Assembly (NCBI GenBank): GCA_014729315.1
Contig: WJKD01000960.1
Location: 1-17,571 of the forward strand
Length of the DNA stretch: 17,571 nt
Source of the DNA: Promethearchaeota archaeon
Lineage (GTDB): Archaea > Asgardarchaeota > Lokiarchaeia > Sigynarchaeales > SOKP01
Direction: 5' to 3'
Position numbers and translations under genes: made by a program. Positions 7,894 to 14,081 of this stretch are shown here, one piece after another (positions within the stretch are counted from its first letter, which is position 1; the number at the start of each line of letters is the position of its first letter). The notes below the pieces were generated by a model. The model was not told where the DNA came from. It saw only the letters and a program-made list of their open reading frames with translations, and searched no databases.

Positions 7894-8220
7894 ATGAAAA
7901 GAATATTAATCGTATATCATTCTGCATCGGGAAGTACAAAGTTAATCATCGAAATAATCAAAACTAGATTAGAACCTTTTTTTAAAGTTGATACAATTAG
8001 AGTCCCTATAAATTACGATTATTCTGACCTCGTTAACTATGATCTTCTTATTTTTGGTTTTCCTACATTTTATCTAAAACCCTCGCCTTCAATCTCAGAA
8101 TTTATCGAAAAAATACCAAAATTAAAGATGCCAAAAAAGGCATTTGTACTCACAACTTTAACATTTTATGCTGAAAATTGTCTTAGAATCTTTAAAACAC
8201 AATTATTAAAAAAAATATAG
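7894..8220 (+). CDS. Flavodoxin-like N-terminal half of an EFR1-like protein (frame broken)
   Basis: The 108 residues form the N-terminal part of a flavodoxin domain. The FMN phosphate loop SASGST (about 10-15) follows the first strand ILIVYH, and FGFPTFYLKPS (about 51-61) lies where flavodoxins carry the second FMN loop. The strand KAFVLTTLTFYAENCLRIF (about 85-103) is typical of flavodoxin/ferredoxin (EFR1-like) proteins. The frame then runs into an A8 tract (8208-8215) and stops at TAG 8218-8220. The flavodoxin fold is incomplete at that point. The missing segment continues in the -1 frame (KKNIVTGGYMEFRGPGTD) into the downstream ferredoxin frame. Joined, the two make a normal-looking 274-residue protein. 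As written the gene is interrupted, either truly or by a homopolymer miscount. The start has no Shine-Dalgarno and is probably leaderless. Confidence 0.8.
   Translation: MKRILIVYHSASGSTKLIIEIIKTRLEPFFKVDTIRVPINYDYSDLVNYDLLIFGFPTFYLKPSPSISEFIEKIPKLKMPKKAFVLTTLTFYAENCLRIFKTQLLKKI
8208..8220 (+). other. A8 slippery tract with -1 frame junction and TAG
   Basis: Positions 8208-8214 read A AAA AAA in the frame of the upstream half, which is the canonical heptamer for -1 slippage. An ATA codon and the TAG stop (8218-8220) follow. A -1 shift continues as AAT ATA GTT ACA and enters the ferredoxin frame. Programmed slippage, transcriptional slippage, a real mutation and one missing A in the assembly all fit. 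Confidence 0.6.
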
Positions 8221-8234
8221 TTACAGGGGGGTAT

Positions 8235-8717
8235 ATGGAATTTAGAGGTCCTGGAACAGACGCTTCACTTCTCTTACCAACTTATTTGTCTGGTCCGTTC
8301 AGAAGGTATGAAAAAAAGATAAATCAAAAAATCGATGATACAGTTACACAAATTAAGGATTTAATAGCCTCTAAGGACTTAATTTACACCTTACCCAGAT
8401 TAAAATGGTATACTCTTATAAGTAAGATACTACAATCATTTTATTTTGATAATTTTGCTAATAACAGATTTAAGATACATATAGTAAGCGAAAGGTGTAG
8501 CAATTGTAAATTATGTATAAGAATATGTCTCAGAGAATGCTGGAAAGAAAACAAAGGATACCCAATATTTAATCCTATTAATTGCGAACTTTGTTTAGCT
8601 TGTGTACATCATTGTCCAGAGAATGCGATAATTTTTTCTGAAGCAATGAAAGATAAACCTAGATTAAATCAAAGCTTTTACAAACAATTGAAAGAAAATA
8701 CATTTCCTTATGATTAA
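8235..8717 (+). CDS. C-terminal half of the EFR1-like protein: flavodoxin end plus 2[4Fe-4S] ferredoxin
   Basis: This frame is open from well before 8235 and carries the end of the flavodoxin fold (MEFRGPGTDASLLLP). A helical linker (about 20-80) follows, and then a ferredoxin domain with two cluster motifs. These are Cys88/91/94/98 with an extra Cys102 (CSNCKLCIRICLREC) and Cys117/120/123/127 (CELCLACVHHCP). All eight ligands are present, so the domain can hold two [4Fe-4S] clusters. An ATG at 8235 preceded by a G6 run (8226-8231) could start an independent protein. However, GGY just before the ATG aligns with the expected flavodoxin sequence, so the fusion reading is more natural. Such proteins pass electrons between FMN and ferredoxin clusters; the partner is unknown. 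I treat it as one gene with the preceding frame. Confidence 0.82.
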   Translation: MEFRGPGTDASLLLPTYLSGPFRRYEKKINQKIDDTVTQIKDLIASKDLIYTLPRLKWYTLISKILQSFYFDNFANNRFKIHIVSERCSNCKLCIRICLRECWKENKGYPIFNPINCELCLACVHHCPENAIIFSEAMKDKPRLNQSFYKQLKENTFPYD

Positions 8718-8854
8718 TTTTGAAATTATACAATGTTCTTTCTCTTTATACCTTGGTTAATCGTTTCTTTAAAAAGAATAGTTTATACATAGGCTATAAA
8801 AATAGAGTAGATATAAGAAGTAATTTAAATCAAATTTATACCCATGAAGAACTT

Positions 8855-8880
8855 CCAAAAAAAGAAGAAAGAAAAAATTA
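8855..8880 (-). terminator. Oligo-T terminator for the Roadblock gene (minus strand)
   Basis: Read on the minus strand this is a T-rich run (T6, T3, T2, T7 with C interruptions) starting at the TAA stop of the Roadblock gene. It is a plausible archaeal terminator. Confidence 0.4.
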
Positions 8881-9231
8881 AAGCAGATTTTGAATGGCGG
8901 ACGACGCCGCTGATAATTTTAAATTAATTATGCCTAATTTTGCATCAACAGTAGCGATAATTGTGAGGATATTGCCCTCAATTTCGGAGAAAAGAATTTT
9001 TCCCTTTTCGCTTTCAATAATAGCGTTTTTAAATAGGCCTTGCTCTAATTCTTTGGTCGCTCGTTGAGATGCTTTAAGGATTAACGTCACCATTGCTGCT
9101 ACCGCTTCTGGATCAACCCAACCCGGCAATGCACTACCTTTAATCAATCCGAACTTTTCAATTAGCGCAGCTCCATGTACTCCCTTTATAGCTTTTAAAT
9201 TTTCTAATATTTCTGATAATTTTTCGCTCAT
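8878..9231 (-). CDS. Roadblock/LC7 domain protein
   Basis: The whole 117-residue protein is one Roadblock/LC7 domain. An amphipathic first helix (LSEILENLKAIKGV) is followed by the strand HGAALIEKFGLIKGSALP (about 19-36) and a long helix with VAAMVTLILKASQRATKELEQG (about 44-65). Three strands follow (NAIIESEKGKILFSEI, ILTIIATVDA, INLK), then a closing helix. Roadblock proteins act as scaffolds or regulators of small GTPases; in bacteria MglB is the activator of MglA. Asgard archaea carry many copies, often with Ras-like GTPases. No GTPase gene is in this window, so the partner is unknown. It is transcribed alone, divergent from the ECF transporter. GAGTGA lies just upstream of the ATG. Confidence 0.88.
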   Translation of the reverse strand: MSEKLSEILENLKAIKGVHGAALIEKFGLIKGSALPGWVDPEAVAAMVTLILKASQRATKELEQGLFKNAIIESEKGKILFSEIEGNILTIIATVDAKLGIINLKLSAASSAIQNLL

Positions 9232-9583
9232 TTCACTCAGTTAAAGATATTTATTACCCATAGTTTAACTTACTAATATAATAGATAGGTAAGAGTTAAT
9301 ACTATTTAAGTATAAAATTATTTAAAATTTGACTTAGATGATTTAACTACTTCTATTGAATACCAATTTATATAATTCTTTTTTCAAAATATCTCGCTTT
9401 TTAGATATTAGTTGATTCAATTCCAACAAAAAGAGGAAGGATGAAATGAAAGACAATTAAAATTGAATTTTAATGCTCCGTTATTGCTGCTTACTGTTAA
9501 AGTTTAAATAAGATTTTGGTAGATATTTACACAAGCACGAATTAAAAACGAATTTTAAAAAAAATATTAATTTAGTGAGAAAT
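9232..9583. other. 352-base divergent spacer, short direct repeat, no gene seen
   Basis: The stretch lies between the Roadblock gene (minus) and the ECF S-component gene (plus) and is very AT-rich. It holds an 11-bp-spaced direct repeat ACGAATT (9537-9543 and 9548-9554), 30 bases before the S-component start. AGTGAG (9574-9579) acts as the Shine-Dalgarno. A short minus-strand frame across 9481-9663 has no recognisable features and overlaps the S gene. I cannot identify a riboswitch. Confidence 0.5.
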
Positions 9584-10333
9584 ATGAGTGAAATGGAAGA
9601 AGTGAGAGTTGGAGTGACATGGAGGCATTTAGTAGCTTGTGCCTTAGCTACAGGGATAAGCACAATCTTAGCGATTTTTGCGGTTATAGCTGCTCCAGTT
9701 GCTCCGTTTCCTGGGGTTTCGGGCTTATATTTAGCAGCTGCAATTTATGTCCCCTTAAGCCTATGGTTGGGTATTTGGGGAGTAATTGCTGCATACATTT
9801 CTTGTGTTATTCTCGGATTCGTAACCGGTTTAGGTGTATGGAGTTTTGTATGGTCTTTAGCAGATTTGGCTGAGGGAATCATCCCGCTTATTGCCTTTCG
9901 TCTAACCAAAACCGATGTAGACATTGGGAAGGATTTAAAAAGACCAAATGTTTTATATATCCTTCTGGGTATTTTAATTGTGAACTTAATCGTGGCTGCC
10001 ATCGCCACAGCGTTAGTGATTCCTGCAATATGGATAACCACCTTAATCATTGCGATAGTACTTATTGTTGGTATGTATTTGGTTAATCCCTCCCGTCCCT
10101 GGTTGTTATTCGTTATCTTTGGTATTGTCTTACCTTCTCTTGTGTCGGCGTTGATCGGAATTGGTGTTTTGGTCATTGCTGGTTTTGCTCCTCCAGAAAG
10201 TTTTTGGATAGGAGTAATTGGTTGGTTTGCTGGAGATCTTATTGTCTTATCTGCGATTGCGACTCCAATGATGATTACATTGACCGGCAAACTTAAGCAA
10301 ACGTCGATATTTGTAGAAAAATGGGTTTCTTAA
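9584..10333 (+). CDS. ECF transporter substrate-binding S component
   Basis: This is a 249-residue, strongly hydrophobic protein. A short acidic cytoplasmic N-terminus (to about 12) is followed by roughly six to seven membrane segments (about 16-40, 47-65, 66-85, 125-148, 150-167, 175-200 and 208-232). The first half has the small-residue-rich style of S components. Directly following EcfT and EcfA genes make the role secure: it binds a vitamin, metal or other micronutrient and docks on the energising module. I cannot name the substrate from sequence or context. The ATG at 9584 is preceded by AGTGAG (9574-9579). The in-frame GTG at 9575 overlaps that site, so I prefer the ATG. It is the first gene of a three-gene operon. 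Confidence 0.8.
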   Translation: MSEMEEVRVGVTWRHLVACALATGISTILAIFAVIAAPVAPFPGVSGLYLAAAIYVPLSLWLGIWGVIAAYISCVILGFVTGLGVWSFVWSLADLAEGIIPLIAFRLTKTDVDIGKDLKRPNVLYILLGILIVNLIVAAIATALVIPAIWITTLIIAIVLIVGMYLVNPSRPWLLFVIFGIVLPSLVSALIGIGVLVIAGFAPPESFWIGVIGWFAGDLIVLSAIATPMMITLTGKLKQTSIFVEKWVS

Positions 10334-10347
10334 GATGATAAAGGGAG

Positions 10348-11244
10348 GTGTCATCAATTTCATCCTCGACTTTATCTAAAACTTTTTTTTCCTATATTCC
10401 TAAAAATTCTATAATCAATAAAATCCATCCACTTACAAAAATCTCTTTGCTTATTTTTTTAAGTACTATTATCTTTATTTTAGATTATATTATTGACATT
10501 TTACTTATCCTAATCTTTGTCATAGTATTAATTTTGATTACAAAGGTACCTCTTTTTTCTAAAAAATTTCTAAAAATCATTCTAACTTTTTTAGTTGCGA
10601 ACCTCTCAATTTTTATCGCTTGGTGTTTGTTTTCTTATAGACCCGGAAAAATCACTTATTTTCAAGCTACTATAGTATTTATTGAAGATAGGTGGATTTG
10701 GAATATATTAATAACAGATCAGACTATTTTTTACGCTTCAAGAATATCCTTAAGAGCGATAATCATGTTCTTTCTTGCTTTATTTTTCTTTATTGGAACC
10801 ACAGATAGGGAACTTATCCACGGCTTAAGGTCGGTGAAAGTTCCTTTTACTATATGTCTTATGATAAATTTAACATTTAGAGGGATTTCAATGTTTCAGC
10901 AAGATTACCAAACTGTTAGAGAGGCTATGCAAACAAGAGGAGTTGACTTTGATCACGCCTCTATACCAAGGAGAATAAAGAATTTCGTCTCTATTTTCAT
11001 CGCTTTAATAGTACTTATGTTTAAACGCACGGAAGAGATGGCATCATCCATTGAAGCTCGAGGAATACCCTTTCGATCAAAAAATAGGACAATCTATCAT
11101 TATTATCCTGTTAAGAAAAAAGATATTATTATTATGTTGTTGCTCGTTCTTTTTCTAGTCTTCTCAATGTTTTTACGATTTACAGATGCAACACTGATTT
11201 TCTATATTATCGAAATTATTAACATTTTCAAATTTTGGGGGTAA
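10348..11244 (+). CDS. ecfT: ECF transporter transmembrane scaffold EcfT
   Basis: EcfT couples the ATPases to the S component. The protein has the N-terminal IHPLTKISLL segment (family HPltKl), about five membrane helices and two coupling-helix Ala-Arg-Gly-type motifs: MQTRG (194-198) and EARG (236-239). The long cytoplasmic helices before each motif (QQDYQTVREA and FKRTEEMASSI) are also typical. The length of about 295 is slightly longer than usual. The GTG at 10348 is the only conventional start, but it is part of the perfect Shine-Dalgarno GGAGGTG (10344-10350). The ATT at 10357, six bases after that site, is better placed and would give 295 residues. I give the GTG coordinate as the conservative one. 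The preceding gene stops 14 bases upstream and ecfA begins 3 bases downstream. Confidence 0.9.
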   Translation: MSSISSSTLSKTFFSYIPKNSIINKIHPLTKISLLIFLSTIIFILDYIIDILLILIFVIVLILITKVPLFSKKFLKIILTFLVANLSIFIAWCLFSYRPGKITYFQATIVFIEDRWIWNILITDQTIFYASRISLRAIIMFFLALFFFIGTTDRELIHGLRSVKVPFTICLMINLTFRGISMFQQDYQTVREAMQTRGVDFDHASIPRRIKNFVSIFIALIVLMFKRTEEMASSIEARGIPFRSKNRTIYHYYPVKKKDIIIMLLLVLFLVFSMFLRFTDATLIFYIIEIINIFKFWG

Positions 11245-11247
11245 ACC

Positions 11248-12798
11248 ATGGACACAGTTATAAAGGTCACAAATTTTTCGTGGGCTTACAAGGCTTCAAA
11301 GGAAAGACTAATATTAGATTCAATTAATTTAAAAGTTGCCGAAGGCGAATTTATCGGGATTATGGGTCCAACTGGAGCCGGAAAGTCCACATTATGTACT
11401 TGCATGAACGGATTAATCCCTCTAAGGACTCGGGGCTGGATAAAAGGTACGGTAGAAGTATTTGGAAAAAATACTCGGGATTTAAAGATGTCAGATTTGG
11501 GAGTGAAAATAGGATTAGTATTTCAAGATCCTGAAACACAGTTCATTATGATGTCGGTTGAGGATGAAATCGTATTGGGTCTAGAAAATTTGGGTTTGAC
11601 TCGAGAAGAGATTCGAGCGCGAGTGGCCTGGGCACTGAATCTCGTAGATTTGGAAGGATTTGAACATAGAGCACCTGATGAGCTTTCAGGTGGCCAAAAA
11701 CAGAAAGTAGCGATAGCGGCGATTATGGCTATGAGACCAAAAATCTTAATTTTAGACGAACCTACTTCTGATCTTGATCCTCACGGAACTCTAGAATTCT
11801 TCGAGTTGCTGAAGAAAATTAAAGAAGAATTTAAATTAACTATAATTTTGATAAGCCACGAGACCAAGAAAGTGTTGGATTTTTGTGATCGGGTTATTCT
11901 TTTGAATGATGGTAAAATCAAATTTGATGGAACTAAAAGTGAATTCTTAAAACAATCTTTATTAATAAAAAAATTAGGAATTTATATACCTCCTGAAATT
12001 GCCAAAAAATATCCTGAGTTAGATTATAGCGTAACTCTATCGAATCCAATCAAGTCTTCATATGAAGGACGAGAAATTGCGGTTGAGGTAAAGAATCTTA
12101 GCTATACATATCCAGATTTAACTGAAGCAATTAAGAATTTAAGTTTAAAAATCTATAAGGGTGAATTCATCGCTATTATCGGAAAAAATGGCTCTGGGAA
12201 AACAACCTTAGTGAAACATTTTAACGGTCTTCTCAAATCCCAAACGGGGAAATCTTATCTTTATGGTAAATCAATTAAGAATTATACCATTCCAGAAATA
12301 GCAAAAACCATAGGATTCTGCTATCAAGATCCAGATCATCAACTATTCAAAAATACGGTACGCGAAGAAATTGAATTTGGCTTAAAAAATCTAAAGATGG
12401 AAGAATCCAAAATTGATAGGAGATATAATGAAATTGTCGATCTTTTAGGTTTAAGAAAATTCGAAGAGATGTATGAATCCACTTTTTATTTGAGTAAAGG
12501 AATTCGCCAAAGGTTAGCTTTAGCTTCAGTATTGGTTCTAAAACCAGAGATTCTCATTGTTGACGAGCCTACTACGGGCCAATCTTATGAATTAATACAA
12601 AGTTTTATGAAAATACTCCAAAAACTTCATGCTGACGGTCGAACAATTATTATTATCACTCACAATCCGTATATAATCGCTCATTATGCGGAGTCGGTTG
12701 TTATACTGGATGATGGTAAGTTAGTAGAAAAACTTCCTACTATGGAATTCTTAAAGGATGAGGCGCTTCAAAAAATAGCTGCGTTTATTCCGCCGTGA
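11248..12798 (+). CDS. ecfA: ECF transporter two-domain ATPase EcfA (fused A and A')
   Basis: This 516-residue protein contains two complete ABC ATPase domains. Domain 1 has Walker A GPTGAGKST (40-48), Q-loop Gln93 in FQDPETQ, signature LSGGQ (146-150), Walker B ILILDE (166-171), D-loop SDLDP and switch His204. Domain 2 has Walker A GKNGSGKTT (312-320), Gln360 in YQDPDHQ, a degenerate signature LSKGI (415-419), Walker B ILIVDE (435-440), the altered D-loop TGQSYE and His472. In an ABC dimer the signature of one half completes the ATP site of the other. The site made by Walker A 1 and signature 2 should therefore be weak. EcfA energises the S/T module at the cytoplasmic face. GGGGGT sits five bases before the ATG. 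It ends the operon. Confidence 0.94.
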   Translation: MDTVIKVTNFSWAYKASKERLILDSINLKVAEGEFIGIMGPTGAGKSTLCTCMNGLIPLRTRGWIKGTVEVFGKNTRDLKMSDLGVKIGLVFQDPETQFIMMSVEDEIVLGLENLGLTREEIRARVAWALNLVDLEGFEHRAPDELSGGQKQKVAIAAIMAMRPKILILDEPTSDLDPHGTLEFFELLKKIKEEFKLTIILISHETKKVLDFCDRVILLNDGKIKFDGTKSEFLKQSLLIKKLGIYIPPEIAKKYPELDYSVTLSNPIKSSYEGREIAVEVKNLSYTYPDLTEAIKNLSLKIYKGEFIAIIGKNGSGKTTLVKHFNGLLKSQTGKSYLYGKSIKNYTIPEIAKTIGFCYQDPDHQLFKNTVREEIEFGLKNLKMEESKIDRRYNEIVDLLGLRKFEEMYESTFYLSKGIRQRLALASVLVLKPEILIVDEPTTGQSYELIQSFMKILQKLHADGRTIIIITHNPYIIAHYAESVVILDDGKLVEKLPTMEFLKDEALQKIAAFIPP

Positions 12799-12964
12799 AT
12801 CTTTTTCATTATTAATTTAATGCAAGAATTAAAGAGAATGCACTTAGGAAGTAATTAAAACCTTATTTAATTTTAGGAGATCAAATAAAGATTACAATTC
12901 AAAGAAAGCCTAAATCATTCAAATATAAACATAAATTAAAACATAGCTCTAATTGGTGTTTAAA

Positions 12965-12994
12965 ATGACTGCGATTGAGCAGCGAGATATTTAG
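12965..12994 (+). CDS. Possible nine-codon leader ORF
   Basis: A frame reading MTAIEQRDI then stop begins at 12965, with GGTG (12955-12958) six bases upstream, the consensus spacing here. It lies between ecfA and the unrecognised gene at 13077, and upstream of that gene's likely TATA box. It may be a chance ORF; nothing else supports translation. Confidence 0.15.
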   Translation: MTAIEQRDI

Positions 12995-13025
12995 ACATAA
13001 ATATAAATATCGAATATTTCTTATA

Positions 13026-13034
13026 TTATATAAT
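13026..13034 (+). promoter_or_regulatory. TATA box of the unrecognised gene at 13077
   Basis: TTATATAAT lies about 47 bases before the ATG. Transcription would begin near 13055 and give a leader of about 22 bases that includes AGGTGAT (13063-13069). A six-base inverted repeat AAATAT-CGA-ATATTT (13005-13019) sits just upstream of the box and could be an operator. Confidence 0.5.
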
Positions 13035-13076
13035 CGAGGTTTAACATAACATAATTTTATGTAGGTGATACTCTAA

Positions 13077-13853
13077 ATGAAAGATGAAGTAAATGCAGCG
13101 AAAAAGGTTTTTAAAGAAGCTTGGGATGCTTTAAATGATTTCTTTGACGAGAAGCGTTCAGATACAATTATGGAAAAAATTAAAAAAGCAAAGAGAGACG
13201 AAGTTGCCTTAATAAAATTCTCAAAAGGATTCATTGGAAACACTAATCAAATCAATTTCCGTATTCTTGTTGGCAACAAAAAGGAACCAGGAGATTACAT
13301 ATACGAAGCAGTGTATTTAGACGATAAGAAAGAACCTTATCTATATGTGTTTAAAGTCGAATCTGGAAGATCAATTAAGAAAATTCTCAAAGATTTTCAA
13401 GATGATGGATGGAGAGGCTACAGAAAGGTAAAAAAGTATAAATCTCTTACGGATTTCTTAGAATACGCTTATAAGCACGGAATACACTATAACGGAAAGA
13501 AAGAGAAAAAAGAAGAAGCACTTAATATTTTGATTAAGGGTCTTAAGCGAGCTATGGAAGCGGTTGGAGAAGATATCAAGGAAAAGAAAGGAGTTAATAG
13601 TGAAACTGCGAAGAAGGTTGCGAAAGTCGTTGCTATAGCAGCAGTTACTACGATTGTATCTGCTGCATTAACACCGGCAGCAGGCGTTGTAGTAACAGAA
13701 GTTGCTGGTGGAGGTACAATTACAGGTGATGTTATTGGGCAAGCAGGACAAGCTGCAGTTGAGGGAGTCAAAGGTTTAGCAGACCCAGCCAACATTGCGA
13801 CAAAAGTAGCAAAAAAGGTATTAACAAAAGGAAAAAGCATCGGAAAGGACTAA
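13077..13853 (+). CDS. Unrecognised protein with glycine-zipper tail
   Basis: I do not recognise a family. The 258 residues fall into three parts. Residues 1-45 are a charged, probably helical segment. Residues 42-140 look like a compact alpha/beta domain, with strands around ALIKFS, FRILVG, YIYEAVYL and YLYVFKV. Residues DDGWRGYRKVKKYKSLTDFLEYAYKHGIHYNG follow in that domain. After a lysine-rich helix (about 141-172) comes a low-charge tail. It has a hydrophobic Ala/Val segment (182-208) and then a glycine-rich stretch with the GxxxGxxxG zipper Gly213, Gly217, Gly221, and it ends in a basic amphipathic helix (about 240-256). Such tails are seen in membrane-inserting or membrane-associated proteins; no signal peptide is present. 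The Shine-Dalgarno AGGTGAT (13063-13069) is perfect, seven bases from the ATG. It stands alone between a TATA box and a strong terminator. Confidence 0.75.
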   Translation: MKDEVNAAKKVFKEAWDALNDFFDEKRSDTIMEKIKKAKRDEVALIKFSKGFIGNTNQINFRILVGNKKEPGDYIYEAVYLDDKKEPYLYVFKVESGRSIKKILKDFQDDGWRGYRKVKKYKSLTDFLEYAYKHGIHYNGKKEKKEEALNILIKGLKRAMEAVGEDIKEKKGVNSETAKKVAKVVAIAAVTTIVSAALTPAAGVVVTEVAGGGTITGDVIGQAGQAAVEGVKGLADPANIATKVAKKVLTKGKSIGKD

Positions 13854-13864
13854 TTTCGTCAATA

Positions 13865-13893
13865 TTTTTTTCAATTTTTTTACTTATTTTTTT
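13865..13893 (+). terminator. Triple T7 terminator
   Basis: Three separate T7 runs (13865-13871, 13875-13881 and 13887-13893) follow the stop at 13853. No hairpin is present. This is the clearest oligo-T terminator in the window and isolates the upstream gene from corA. Confidence 0.65.
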
Positions 13894-14081
13894 AAATGAT
13901 TCCGTAACTTGTGCTCTAAGGATCTTTTAGAATGGCTTCATTTTCAAATTGTTCAAATTATTTTAAACTAATTTTTTTAAAAATATGTTCATATAATAAA
14001 ATAAGTATTAATTGAATATGACAGTAAATGAAGATTAGTACATTCTAAAAAAGAGTTATTCTCTATTCGAGGAAAATTTTT

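Noticed and set aside
8235..8717. Ferredoxin half as an independent gene
   Set aside because: An ATG with a G-rich stretch upstream exists, but the bases before it encode the expected flavodoxin continuation and the protein would begin inside a domain. A single frame-shifted gene is the simpler reading.
9481..9663. Minus-strand frame of 60 codons in the spacer before the ECF operon
   Set aside because: It has no motif and no Shine-Dalgarno, and it overlaps the S-component start and its control region.
9745..10290. Open minus-strand frame of 181 codons
   Set aside because: It is antisense to the S component; its Ile/Thr/Pro-rich translation is the mirror of a hydrophobic membrane protein. 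No start context.
13005..13019. AAATAT-CGA-ATATTT inverted repeat as a separate operator
   Set aside because: It is only six A/T pairs in a very AT-rich spacer. I mention it with the promoter but cannot support it alone.
13487..13840. Open minus-strand frame of 117 codons
   Set aside because: It is the antisense shadow of the Ala/Gly-rich tail of the orphan protein, which has its own promoter, ribosome site and terminator.
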